Below, piece after piece: positions 24,179 through 36,297 of a DNA stretch of 64,000 nucleotides. The stretch is from Hyphodiscus hymeniophilus (Eukaryota; Ascomycota; Leotiomycetes; Helotiales; Hyphodiscaceae): assembly GCA_016508695.1 (NCBI GenBank), contig VNKQ01000005.1:744001-808000 (forward strand), in the 5' to 3' direction. Each line of letters opens with the position of its first letter. The stretch's first letter is position 1. The position numbers and the translations under genes are program-made. The notes under the pieces were generated by a model. The model was not told where the DNA came from, made no database searches, and worked only from the letters and a program-made list of their open reading frames with translations.

Positions 24179-27138
24179 CTAGTCTACGACTTCTAAAACC
24201 TTTCCAACAAAACCTTCCAAGCCGGCTACTCCTTTCTCCCCCCTCTCAGACCCAGAATACAACCCATGTCCACCGCCAGGCATAACCAGAACTTGTGAGC
24301 CCAGCTCTATCCACTCACGACTTGTCATCAACTCCAACGTAACATCCGTGACACCATCCGACCCAAAAACTGAAGGCTCAGCCTCCTGCTCCTCTTTCTC
24401 CAAAGCATCAAGACCGAATACGTCATCTTCCTCCTGGGTCCTGACAGGATCACTGCTCGCAGCATGGGGCACGAGACGCAGCACTCTGGCCGAAGCTCGT
24501 ATGCTAGCAATGTAAATCACGACTAAGCTTCCAGGTGTCACCGAGTTGATGTCACCGTCTTCAAACGAGGCTGTGAATCCGCCGGCAGCCTGTAATGTGT
24601 GGCCAGTCTGAACCATGTGTCGACTTGGTATCGCGATCACCATTCCTTTGCGTATTCGAGGAGGTATTGGGGGCCCGCGCTCGAAGGGATCATTGGAAAG
24701 CTCTTCCTCAGGGAGATCAAAGACTACCCCAATGGTTCCAACTTGCCCTGCCTCGAGGGTGTGGACTGGTAGACGCAGATTCCGAATACTTACTATGTGC
24801 GCATTGTGCCACTCTCCCTTAGTCACAGAGGCTGCGACGATATTGCGAGAGGCAATGGGAGTAAGCTCCGTTGATGGTAGATGGTTTAGTGATGCTCCAA
24901 AACTATTTGGAGAAGATCGTGCTCCTGACTTATTCGGCGGCGAGTAGTCCTCTGCTTCGGATGGGAAAGGGCCCAAGACGATACTATCGCCGGTAGAAAG
25001 TCTACCAAATCGCAAGTGTCCTGCTACCACACTCCCCGAATCCGTCTGCTTATTCTGCTTGGAATTCAGAGGGCTATATGAAGCTGGTAAGCCAAACACA
25101 TCTTCGATGTGAAAGAGACAAGCGGGTTGCTCAGGATTCAATGCTAGCCCAACAAAGTCACGCGCGGTTGGTGAGCGTGGTACGGGAAGAGATTGCAATA
25201 GGGCGTGCATCAAGCGAATGCCAGTTCCTTTGGCTGAGCTCGTCATGACGATAGGCACAACAGACAGAAGGTTCTCATGGTCACGGATCTTCTGTATGAC
25301 TCCTCGAACGATTTCACCATCACTTACAGTGGTAGATGCGAGATCTGAACCAACAACCGATTTGGCCTGGTCAGGCGGGAGGATCGAAGGCACTCGGCCG
25401 GCAGCTTTGATAGTAGTCAGAATTTTCGATAGTGTTTGTCGCAGACTAGTCTTCGATGCCAAGTCAAGCTTTGTAATGACAATTGAGAGAGGTTTGTCCA
25501 GTTTTAGGCAGAGTTCCAGATGAGCTTTGGCCAGGTCTATGGAACTCGTAGTCAGCAAAGGAGGGAACGACAATGATCATGTCAGATAATTCGAAGGTTT
25601 TTAACAGCCTCGCTTGTTTCAGGGGTTTGAGAAAGAGAAGGTTTGTCGCCAAGGATGTACTAACCAATTCCCGCGCCAGCAGTTCCGAGAATCTCCTGTG
25701 CTGATGAAGTACCGCCGGCACTTGTCGGAGCGTTTTCGCCATCATCAGCCGCCACGCAGAGCACAGTCCAGTGTGGCGCCCATCCGACAAGGCCACGAAC
25801 CGTTGTGCGTCTGTATCTCGGATGACCGGCAGAGTCAGAAACGAATACTAATCGACCATTTTCGGCCGAAGCATGTATATCGGTCCAAGACGTGACATTC
25901 CCGGAGGCGTAGTTGATGACTTTCGCTGCTTTGTAACCAATCAATTCTTGCGCTACTGAACTTGTCACCCCTGAGGCTATCTCGTGGCGATGTTTGAGAA
26001 GGCTGAGCCGACTCTTTCCACGACCATTGTCAAGCGTCGCTGTTGACAAAGTGCCCAGAAGACTCGATTTTCCCGATGTCGTCGGCCCTGTAAGGGTGAT
26101 TCGAAGTTGTTCCGTAGTTTCAAAAGATCTCGGTATCTCCGGCACAGATTCGGCCTCGAACGAGGGAGGTGGAGTCTCGAAACGGAAACCGATGCCAGAG
26201 TGACTGGATGCAGTTTCGGCTTTCGAAATCCTTGATTGTAAATCTGGAGTAACTAGAGCTTCAGCGACCCATAGCTGGGCTTGATAACGGAGTGGTTCTT
26301 GAACCATATCTTGTTGAGGACTATGACCCCCGAGAAGTTCATTATCTCCTTGAAGGTCAATCTCGGGCAATGTGGTCGATCTGCTGTGACTCCTGCCCTG
26401 TGTCTTTGCTACATATTCGGGCTTGGGACCAAGTTCTTGCTTTGCGTGCGTGGACTCGAGCCATTCACAGTCACCCACTGCCACCATTCGCACCACTTCG
26501 ACGTTGCAACCAAGACTCGCCGCCATAGCTTGAAGATTTGTCAGACTCTCATCCATCTCGTCCTTCGTCAGTCCAACAAAAGTTCCATCGTCAGACACAC
26601 CAATTTCATATAGCGCCCCACGGCTCTCTTCAAGACCTACGAGCAACTTGTTTGGCCGCGCGGGTGTATTTAGACTCCTTTTGACTTCCGGCAATTTTGG
26701 CAGGACGAGATTGCTCGCAGATGATGTATGATTTGGCGAAGACTGTTGTAGACGCCATAATAGCTGAGTGGTCAGTTGTTCGAGCCTGTTCTGCCTGTGA
26801 CTCTTTGCGTATGCAGGGACAATGCTCGAGTCGTTCACAATAGGTTGACTACCGTTTACGTTCTGCGGCTCCATCTTTTGATGAGAAGGAGTTGTCTCGG
26901 TACTTGAAGAGCTATAATTCCTCCTAGGTCGAAGTAGCAGGTGCAATTTGTATTCCGTGGGACCCTCCTGAGGTTCTGCTTCCAGCTTTTTTACACCATA
27001 ATCGGCAAGAAGCCCATAAGACGGGGTATTCGAGGTGCGGGAAGGTGGAGGGGTCGAGGGCTTTGGGGAGTCCGCTGGAATTAACCATGGCGAAGCAACC
27101 CTTGGAGGATTGGGGTCATATGTGAATATGGATGCCAT
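24179..27138 (-). CDS. GTPBP1/GTPBP2-type translational GTPase
   Basis: The coding sequence is complement(join(24179..25536, 25665..27138)), 943 residues. A ~340-residue N-terminal extension, rich in Ser and Pro at its start, precedes the G domain. G1 is GPTTSGKSS, followed by LLGTLSTATLDNGRGKSRLSLLKHRHEI, the long switch region diagnostic of GTPBP1/2. G3 is DSAGHPRY and G4 is TKLD, as in the family; SSAKG gives G5. Downstream are EF-Tu-like beta-barrel domains with the FGRLSTGDSIVLGP and HTLQAAGGFTAS segments. The human relatives act in ribosome-associated quality control or mRNA decay; the fungal role is not established to my knowledge. The protein is longer than human GTPBP1 (669 residues), mostly through the N-terminus and an acidic C-terminal insert. 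It is divergent from sec9. Confidence 0.88.
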
Positions 27139-27765
27139 TGCAAATTTGAGACCCTCAGTAGTGTATTGCTATCCAAGAAGGCTTGGTTGACTGCAGATAT
27201 GGTCATTCAATGTCCCATTGATTCCACCAAAGGTACTTGAGTTCGCACTTTTATGCCTGCCTCAACACGAATAGAGAATCCGCCACCGATACAAAACTGC
27301 TATTTTTGCATTCGATAAAGACCGGGTATTCGTATGAGCTTGATGTATCCGGAAAAGCTGTGATAATCGTAAAACCATCTTGATGGTTGCGACTGAGTCA
27401 AGGGGTTTTCGAGGTTGTAAATGCGCTCGCAGAGACAGATTCAGAGAACTCGTTGAATAGTCATTTTGTATTCTGGCGATCGAGTTTCTTCAAGTAGTCG
27501 TTAATGAGCTGATAGGGTTGTAGTAGAATATAAGAGTCAACGATAAGGTACGAAATTCAGCCGGTGTGACTGTAGCGCGCCGAGCCCCCACCCCGCAATC
27601 ACTCACCGCTAAATTTGGAACACAGGCCCCTGATCGTAGGCGCAGTTGAAACGCTTCAAATGTAACAGCGCAAGTCAAGGCAACTGTCTCAGCAACCTCA
27701 TTCAAATACGACGTCTCCCAGACAAACTTCCGAACACTCCCAACTACATATACATCACAACCACA
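27139..27765. promoter_or_regulatory. Divergent promoter between the GTPase gene and sec9
   Basis: 627 bases separate the two start codons. An ATG-less open frame continues upstream of sec9 from 27646 but is leader sequence. No specific binding site is claimed. Confidence 0.5.
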
Positions 27766-29194
27766 ATGAAGAAATTCGGCTTCGGCAAGAAGGGCGATGA
27801 TAGAGATGAGGACTCCGCTCGTTCTGCCCTCTTCTCACGATCAAAGAAGTCGTCCCCAGCACCTGTGGCCTCGAACCCTTATGCACAACCTCCGCAAGCT
27901 GCAGATCCATACGCACAAGACACGAACAAATATGCCAACATGGGGCCAGTAGGGCCATCCGGCCCTTCACCATACCAGGCTGCTAGACAAAACTTAGGAC
28001 ACCCAGGCGGATCACCAGCAGGTGGCCTTCCCAGCGGGCCTGGTCAAAATAGAGGACCCTCTGGTGGACCACCTGGAGGCTCTTCTGCCCCAGCGTATGG
28101 CCGAGCTCCAGCTTCGAATGGCAGTGGTTACGGGGCGGAGAAGTACGGAAGTGGAGGTGGTTATGGTGCAAACCGATATGACGGTCCTCCTGCTGACACC
28201 GGTTCCAAATATGGACCGGGCGGATATGGAGGGATGGGGCGAAGAAACAGCAATGATACAACTACAACCGAGGACAATCGAGATGCATTATTCGGAGGGG
28301 CGAAGGATAGGTTTGCACAAAAGGCTTCACTCCCACCCAGCAACGGACGACCTGGAGGTGGTTATGCTGCGGATTCTGGTACTTCTGGCGACAGTAATGA
28401 ATATGGTGCATATGGCGAAGAGAGGCAACTCACAGCTGAGGAGGAGGAAGAGGAAGATGTCGCGGCGACCAAGCAGCAAATTCGTTTCATGAAGCAAGAG
28501 GACGTTTCGTCTACTCGCAATGCGCTGCGAATTGCCCAACAAGCTGAAGAGACTGGCCGGGCTACTCTGGCTCGACTTGGCGCTCAGGGAGAACGCATCC
28601 ACAACACCGAAAAGAACCTTGATCTTGCTGCCAACCATAACCGCGTTGCTGAGGAGAAGGCCAAGGAGCTCAAGACCTTGAATAAGAGCATGTTCGCGGT
28701 TCATGTCTCCAACCCGTTCACATCTGCCCAGAGAAAGGCCGCTCGAGATCAAGAAATCATTGATAAGCACCAGTCAGAACGAGAGCAACGTGATGCTACT
28801 CGCAAAGCTGCATTCGGAAGCCAGCAGCGTATGGAGAGAGCTTTCAAAGATGTCCAGCCTGGAGATCCCGGTTACCGAGCACCGCAGACGAAAGCAAGCC
28901 TGGCAGAGAGATCAAAGTTTCAATTTGAGGCCGACTCAGAAGATGATGAAATGGAGAATGAGATTGATAGCAACATGGACGCATTGGGGCATGCTGCTGG
29001 ACGATTGCATGCTTTGGCACAGGCTACTGGTAGGGAAGTGGATGACCAGAACATTCACATCGACAGAATCATTCAGAAGGTATGCTTTCTGCTTTCTGCA
29101 TTTGATATACTGCAACCGCTGACATTCATACTAGAGCGATCGTGTGGACGACCAAATTGCCATGAACAGAGCAAGATTAGACCGCATTCGTTGA
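27766..29194 (+). CDS. sec9: Sec9/SNAP-25 family plasma-membrane t-SNARE
   Basis: The coding sequence is join(27766..29079, 29135..29194), 457 residues. The start is the ATG at 27766 (MKKFGFGKKGDDRDEDSARS), the conserved Sec9 opening. A Gly/Pro/Tyr-rich disordered region covers residues ~25-215. The first (Qb) SNARE motif follows an acidic EEEEEED stretch (KQEDVSSTRNALRIAQQAEE to HNRVAEEKAKELKTLN), with an NPF tripeptide just after it. The second (Qc) motif is SNMDALGHAAGRLHALAQAT to the C-terminus, its end encoded by the 20-codon last exon (SDRVDDQIAMNRARLDRIR). There is no cysteine, so no palmitoylation loop, as expected for Sec9 as opposed to SNAP-25. It pairs with Sso-type syntaxin and Snc-type v-SNARE to fuse exocytic vesicles. 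Confidence 0.94.
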
Positions 29195-29790
29195 GCATAT
29201 TCGAAAGTCTTCGTGGTTATGGTGGAAAATATTGGAATCATCAATCATTGTTGGAGTTCCTTTTTAGAGCGCACTGCTTGCTCCTTGAATCCAAGAAATT
29301 GATGCCTGGTTTAGGTTGAGGTGCTCCCTGCCATCACAGACCCTCAATCTTGAGATCTGGTACCAAATTTATTCAAATGGATGGGTTTCATCTCTTCCAT
29401 GCAGCCTGTAGCACCAGCACTTGACCCTGGCTTGACTATGAGTCAACCGAGACAGTATTCATCCTCAAACATTCCTAGACACGCAACATAGCCAGGCGAT
29501 CTTTCGTTTGAAGGTTCTCCGTCTCCTAAACAGCCTGCGATCGTATGATCCGTAGATTATGCGGTTTTGTTGCACCTTTCTCCACATCCTTCCTGACCAT
29601 CGAGTTTGTAAAGCAATAAGTTGGGGTCTTATATTAAACACCGCATTGGACCGCGGAAATGACTTGGACGATTAGAATCTAAAAGTGTCTTGAAGAGCAT
29701 ATCCAATAGCTCGTGATTATTCGTCTTCCTTCCTCCGTAGCTCAGTTTGGAATACTTCCCTGATCCAAGATTCCGTGCCCGTCTTCGGCA
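29195..29790. other. Convergent intergenic region
   Basis: Between the stop codons of sec9 and the Nif3-like gene. No gene or repeat recognised. Confidence 0.5.
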
Positions 29791-30196
29791 TCAAAAGTCC
29801 TCAATTTTGAAAACCTCATAGCCCACTTCTTCAAAGGGATGAGCTCTGCTTGTATCAGTACGGTACTCGATGCCGTTTGGCTTCATCCCAATACGGTACT
29901 CACTTCTTCAGCGCAGCCACCGCAGCTCTCGTGACATCAGCCCCAGTGCATGTGATCTCGACCCTGACCTCTTCTACCTTCTCCAGAGTTCCAGGTGTCC
30001 CTGTGTGCGGGACAGCGCCAGCTTCTGATACAGGTAGGAACTGTCCAGATCCATAAGTCTCATAAGCTACCTGGATATATTTCCCTTGGGCGTATATTCC
30101 GCCTCCAGCTGCGAAGATGGCATCCTTGGTAGTTTGTAAATAGGCTGGGAGGACAGTGTAAACAAGTTTGTAACGAGTTGTAGCTGAGGGTGACAT
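29791..30196 (-). CDS. Small Nif3/YqfO-like (CutA1-fold) protein
   Basis: The coding sequence is complement(join(29791..29845, 29904..30196)), 115 residues. The sequence runs from RYKLVYTVLPAYLQTTKDAIF through AAGGGIYAQGKYIQVAYETYGSGQF to AAVAALKKAHPFEEVGYEVF, ending KIEDF. This is the PII-like, CutA1-like insert domain found inside Nif3/YqfO proteins and as a stand-alone fungal protein. The HPFEE/HPYEE motif before the last strand is characteristic. The molecular role is unknown; a regulatory or metal-binding trimer is inference from the fold. The 58-base intron separates KK from AHPFEE and carries a repeated ten-base motif. The gene shares a 225-base divergent promoter with the calcium channel. 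Confidence 0.85.
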
Positions 30197-30421
30197 ATTG
30201 GAAGGGGTTGTATCATAGTGTTCTGAGCATATCAGTTTCGTACAGGAAAGGGGAAACGGACAATTGAGGCTTGCATGATTGGTCGACCTCCCACAATGAT
30301 CATCGCCGCTTTACTCAAGTATCGCCAGTCTTATCGCCAACTTCACCTCTCCACCTCGAGGCCTCGAATGCGCCGCCATTGATCTGCATCCGCGCAACGT
30401 GCTTGGATTCTCTCATTATAC
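30197..30421. promoter_or_regulatory. Divergent promoter between the Nif3-like and Yvc1 genes
   Basis: 225 bases between start codons, with a short GC-richer centre. No factor site is claimed. Confidence 0.5.
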
Positions 30422-33239
30422 ATGATGGGACAACAATTCTCTCACATGTATCCACGGCATGGCGAAAATCAGCCTCTACTGCCTGAAGATGCAGAGGAGG
30501 TGGTTCAAGAAATTGATCATGATCATGACGGATGTTTCCCTCGTCATGGCCCGCACGATGTTTGTCCTGCTAACCCTTATGCTGATTTGCCTGTGTATAC
30601 TACAATCCATCGGTGTGTTTCGCGCTCGTAATATTGAAAAGTTGGCTGATTGGACTGGCTGTAGGATTCGAAGAGATATTATTCAGGCAATTGGTAGGCG
30701 CTCTGTGGCAAGAGATGACCTAGGAATTAGCTGACTGGATTAAATAGATGATCCATATTCCATTGAGCAGCTCCGAGACCCTAGAATGAATATGTCTGTT
30801 GTACGACCTCTAGTCGATACATTGTACGAATTGGACGATGTTTCTATAAGTATGTTTACTTCATCAGCACTATCTTTCCAATGTTCATTTACATGAATGC
30901 TTAACTCAACCGGTTCTCCTCCGTGCTGTAGAAGAAATGCTTCGAAATTCATCTTGATAGCACGATTCACATCGAGCGAAAAGGGTGAAGCATGCCCAGT
31001 TGTTCTTGAATAGTTCATGATTCATTCACATTTTCTCCAAATGAAGGTAACTGACGAGACATAGTTTATTGCCTCTTGGTCAATCGAGCTCAATTTATGA
31101 GAGAGCAACTAACTCAACCTCACCAACAAAGTGTTCGCACCACAAGAGCTCTTCTCTGCGAGCTTATTGCAAATCGCATACTTCGTCGATTCCACGAAGA
31201 TAACCCCGGTTCTCAGGGGCTATTGTTGCTAGCGCAAATTCTTGTGGGTGGATTTGACCCTTTCCAAGGGGCCCCAGAAGAAGTTCTCGAAGAACAGAGC
31301 AATATGCCATGGACTTCGAAGAGGCGGACTGGTAACAAGAGAAAGCTTCCTGCTCTTGAAATAGCTATCATTACGGAAAGCAAAACTTTCCTAAGTTCGT
31401 CAGCATGTCAGAGAGTTGTGTCTGCAATTTACGAAGGGCGTGTGGTCTATACCCCCACAGCCTTCATCGATATACTACCGGATCATTATAAACAGAAGCC
31501 GATATCCTTATATAATCCGCGAAAAGCCCCTATATTCAATCAATACCGGCTCATTGTCCCGAGAACGAGAAATATTCTGGAGATTCTCCATTTCTTAGTT
31601 CTACTTACACTATTTGTCTTTGTTATGGCAGATCGTGACCCATCAACTTTCGGTCTTGTTGAATTGTTGTTCATGGTGTATACTTGCGGCTGGGTGCTAG
31701 ATCAGTTCGCATCGATGTTAGAACACGGTGGGTCATTCTAGACTCTCGGATTCGTCAATTCGACTAACAAATGTGCAGGTTGGCATGTCTATACCCAGAA
31801 CCTTTGGTCGTTCCTGGACGTGACCTTCTCCACCATTTTCGGCATATATCTCGTTCTTCGTATCCATGGACTACGAAAGGGCGAACTAGAACCTGCTCAG
31901 CAAGCTATGGATGTTCTCGCTATGGGCGCTCCTGTTCTCGTTCCTCGATTGGCGTTCAATCTTATGTCCGAAAACATGCTCTTCATCTCGCTCCGCGAAA
32001 TGATGCGCGACTTCACCGTTCTCACAATTCTTGCTGTGTGGTGTTTCGCCGGCTTCCTGTTGTCTATGGTCTGGCTTAGTAATGGTGCACATGAGCCGAT
32101 TACCATCAGCAAATGGATGCTCTGGGTGTGGTTCGGCCTCGACGGGACGGGTATCCAAAGATCGGTGGACTTTCACTGGCTTCTAGGACCCATCTTAATG
32201 GTTGCCTTTGCAGTAAGCGCAGAAGTCTCGTCACATCCCCTTCTTAGTCATCTGAAATCTTGTGTCCCCAGTAATTTGAGAGTTACAAAATGGCCAAAAT
32301 ACGCTTCCCTACAAGCGACCGTCAACAGAAATGACTAATCTCCTGGTGGTGTAGTTCCTAGGAAACACACTCTTCCTCACCATCCTGGTTTCCATGTTGT
32401 CAACAACTTTCTCTACGATCGTCACAAATGCTACAGCCGAAATCCAATTCCGCCGCGCAGTCTTAACTCTTGAAGGAGTGAAGAGCGATGCGATCTTCGC
32501 GTATCAACCACCTCTTAACATTCTCGCTCTCTTGATCCTTCTTCCTTTGAAGCAGCTTCTCACACCCCGTTGGTTTCACAAGATAAACGTTGCAGCGGTC
32601 CGTACGTTTAACGCACCCCTACTACTTATCATTGGATTCATCGAACGCCGGATCCTTTGGTCTGGCATTCGGCGTCAGAAAGATGTGGAACAGCTTCCTA
32701 AGCCACATACCAAGCCTGGCTTTTGGGATTTCTCTCGAGGCTTTCGGGTACACGGCGATATACAGGCTGTCTTTGATGCAGAGCCTCCACAGGAAATTGA
32801 GGATGAGATTGAAGAGGCTGATGATTTGGGAGGTCATACCTTGCAGCTAGCATATGAGCAGGAGTTTGGAGCGCCTCCAAACGTAGCCGAGGGAGACAAG
32901 GGCAAAGATGGAGCAGAAGATCCTAGGCCTGGATTGAAGAGAGCATCGACCAGCAAGAGTATGAAGAATAGACGGGACTCGGTCATGCCTTTCGTAGGGA
33001 TGTCGCAACGCATGAGAGATCTCCTGAACGAGGGAAGTGAAGATGAGGATGGTGAGGACCTAAAAAGCAGGCTGGAGGCATTGGAGAAGAGTACAACCAG
33101 GATTGAAAATATGTTAGGTCGTTTGTGTGCGGCTTTGGAGGATGATCCAAAGAGGAGTTCGAGTTCAAGTATGGCCGGTGGGGCGACTGGGACTTTGCAC
33201 GATTTGGATCGGAGCGGAACGACGGACATAGATGATTAG
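30422..33239 (+). CDS. yvc1: Vacuolar TRP-type calcium channel Yvc1 (TRPY family)
   Basis: The coding sequence is join(30422..30612, 30665..30693, 30748..30849, 31065..31727, 31779..32212, 32355..33239), 767 residues, all junctions in frame; the second exon is only 29 bases. The start could be ATG 30422 or ATG 30446. The N-terminal cytosolic part shows SIIYCLLVNRAQFMREQLTQ and RTTRALLCELIANRILRRFHED. Then come transmembrane segments (ILHFLVLLTLFVFVMA, LVELLFMVYTCGWVLDQFA, FLDVTFSTIFGIYLVLRI, DFTVLTILAVWCFAGFLLSM), a pore-like stretch WVWFGLDGTGI and a final helix before LGNTLFLTILVSMLS. The acidic C-terminus (DEDGED, EIEDEIEEADD) fits the calcium-sensing tail of yeast Yvc1. It should release calcium from the vacuole on osmotic or calcium signals. 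Confidence 0.92.
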
Positions 33240-33489
33240 ATTGCTTTCCTTTTGTACACCTGATAGCGATACTTGAAAAGAGTGCTCATAGTTTGCCTTG
33301 GAATTAAGATACCATACTTAGCGAAGTACATCACAAATTATGATATTCTCATGTCGAGAGACAGGATCAATTCGAACTGGGCCGAATGGAATAGGTAAGC
33401 AATGACATGTCACGTGAGGACGTGGATCAGTTTCAACCGCAGGCGCGTTGCGAACAAACAATTATTCATGCCAGTTCTACCACCCAAAC

Positions 33490-36297
33490 ATGGCGGTACT
33501 TAACGCCAAAAGCCGCGTGTTTGAATCGGTCTTCAGGTCCCAGGCAACGTCTCTTGTCACATACTCGAGCCAGGCGAGTGACCAAGCACATTGGGATCGA
33601 TCCTGGCGCACCGTCACCCAAGTCCTTACTCTACCCACCGTGGCCAACGACGCAGACCTTCTCAAATCGACCAAGCTGAGCCCATCACTTGACCGAACAT
33701 TTGATGAAGCTCTACAGAACATCTTCAATCATGAAAGCCGAGTTCCACAAGCGAAGCAGGCGCCGGATATCATTTTATGGTATACAAATCATGTTAGGCA
33801 CCATTACCTGAACCAAGTATTCCCCATCATCCAGAAGCTACGGAACCCAGCTTCTACACACTCAGCCAATTTGGATGCTTGGGTTAGGTCATGCATCCAG
33901 ATCCTGGAATGCGCTCACAAGTTGTATTACGCTGGCTTGTACATTCTGATCAAGCCAATGAGAGATGCCGTCGGTATTGGCAATAACTTCCGCCTCAATC
34001 TGTCCACTGTTGTGAGCAATTCTATACCGGATAGGGAGGCTGTCAAAAGGGTCGTCAAAAAGCATGTATCGGCAATTTTAGAAGGCGCCGAGGTAGAAGA
34101 CGGTTTCCTTGGACTGGTGAAATCGTTGGTTAGAGTCGGGTTAGGTGGTGAGAAGTACGTATCTTATGTTCCACCCAGCTGTTCCATATGGTTTTCCAGA
34201 TTATCCAGCCCGCATACTTCATGTCGCAAATAGTGCTAGTCCGGACCTTGGCTACAATCTTTTCATCTGTTTCGTAGTGTTCATTGCTAAGTATGTCTAG
34301 GTTCCAAATCATATTTGCAGAAATCATGAATGATGCTATGAGGGATCATGTCTACCAGAAGTGTGGGAGGGTTTGGGATGAGCCGGTACCTGACAGAGTC
34401 TCAATGATTCTCCCGAGAGCAGTCCATCATACCTCACCATCGAAATCTACTATAGCCCTCTGCGAGTGGATTGAAGAACGCTATGCCAAATTGGCTGTTC
34501 AGGTATTTGAGATTGTCGACAATTCTCACGACGTCAACGTCTCGTGGACTCAAGTTGAGAAATGGAAGGAGATGAGTTTGGGGCATCTAGGTTAGTATGC
34601 ATTCATAATTACCCCCATCCTCTAGAATGTGAAGTGCTGGCTTTTGGAACGTCATAGTTTTGAGAGCTGCCCATCAAGTATAAAAACTGGGTTATCACTC
34701 TATTACCTTTAGCCATCGCTAACTCGCAGGTTGCACAGCCATGTTACGGACGGATGAACTATTTGATATCGTAGCTCAGTGGCCTAAATCTTCCGGTGGT
34801 TTGAGCGATTTACGAACAGCTATTACGACACCCCAAAGACGATTGCATCTCACCGACGTCTTTACTACGAGACTGAAGGATCGACTCCTTCACCCTGGTG
34901 CCTCTACTCTTCAGATTCTACAAACATATATATCAATGATCCGATCTTTTCACGTTCTCGACCAATCAGACGTTCTCCTCAGTCGCGTTGCGTTCCCTCT
35001 GCAGCTGTATCTTTGCTCCCGTGATGATACAGTACGTATTATCATTACTGGCCTGCTTTCAGAGATTGTGGACGTGCATGGTCAAGCAATCAAGCCTGGA
35101 GGAGACAAACTAGTAGAATTGGCTTTGTTACTGGACGAAAGCTCTACAGTTGGTCGGGCTGATGATGAGGAGCTGGATTGGCATGATCTGGATTGGGTGC
35201 CAGATCCTGTGGATGCGGGTCCCGGCTACAAGAGATCTAAGAGTGCTGATATCATTGGAACCTTGATACGGGTTCTAGGATCTCAAGATGTATTCATCAA
35301 AGAGTTCCAGAACATCATTGGAGAAAATCTACTGAAAAATGATGGAGCGTTCGAGAAAGAGGTGAGAAACTTGAAGCTCAACCTTCCGGGATTTTTGCTG
35401 CTCGCAAATTGCTAACACATGCCGTAGATCAAAGTCCTTGACCTTCTCAAAGCTCGATTCGGCGAAGCACCACTACAAAGTTGCGAAGTCATGCTGAAAG
35501 ATATCCAGGATTCCGGACGAGTCAACGCCACCATTCGACACAACCAAGAACTCGACGTGAGCGACGAAGCCGGGGCCCCAGAATCTACATCCCTCAATGC
35601 GAAGATCCTATCCCGTTTATTCTGGCCTCAACTACATGATGAGAGCTACCAAATACCCCAAGAGATTACAGATCTTCAAAATCGATACGAACAGGGCTTT
35701 GAGTCCCTCAAGTCCTCCCGCAAACTCACCTGGCTTCCCGCCTTGGGACAAGCGACCGTGGAACTCGAGCTCACCGACCGCACTATCGTCGAAGAGGTAC
35801 TCACATGGCAAGCGACGGTAATATGGGCTTTCGAAAGTGATGAACCTGGCGACGTAAAACTCAGTGTTTCGCAACTTGTCAAATCTCTCGAAATGAGCGA
35901 AACCATAGTACGAAGCGCGCTAAAATTCTGGTCCAACAAGCTCGTCCTCCAAGAGGGTTCCAAAGACGTCTACACTGTCCTCGAATCCCTAAACCAAGAA
36001 GAGCGAGCCCGCTCTAATGCGCAGGCTGCAGGCTCGTCCAGGAACACTGGAGAAACGCCTATGCCAGCGCAGCATGAAGGCACCGCGGAGAAGATGCAAA
36101 TGTACTGGCCGTTTATTCAGGCTATGCTGACGAACTCCTCGAGTCAGATGCCGTTACAGCAAATGGCCATGATGCTGAAGGTGCTGATTGCAGAAGGCTT
36201 TCCGCATAGTAACGAGGAGTTGCAGGAGTTCTTGGGCGAGAAGGTTACGGGTGGGGAGTTGGAGGTTGTGGGTGGGAAGTATAGACTTAAGAAGTAG
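33490..36297 (+). CDS. apc2: Anaphase-promoting complex subunit 2 (cullin-like Apc2)
   Basis: The coding sequence is join(33490..34154, 34301..34590, 34730..35361, 35428..36297), 818 residues. The start is the ATG at 33490 (MAVLNAKSRVFESVF); the frame extends upstream only from a TTG. The N-terminal cullin repeats are helical. The cullin-homology region includes RDDTVRIIITGLLSEI, then SADIIGTLIRVLGSQDVFIKEFQ and IKVLDLLKARFGEAPLQSCEVMLKDI. It continues SESTSLNAKILSRLFWP-like sequence and LTWLPALGQATVELEL. The C-terminal winged-helix APC2 domain ends EVVGGKYRLKK. Apc2 pairs with the RING subunit Apc11 to form the catalytic module that ubiquitylates cyclin and securin. It follows yvc1 at 250 bases on the same strand. 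Confidence 0.93.

Noticed and set aside
33448..33489. Upstream extension of the Apc2 frame
   Set aside because: It begins with TTG; the ATG at 33490 is the first Met in frame and fits the family.
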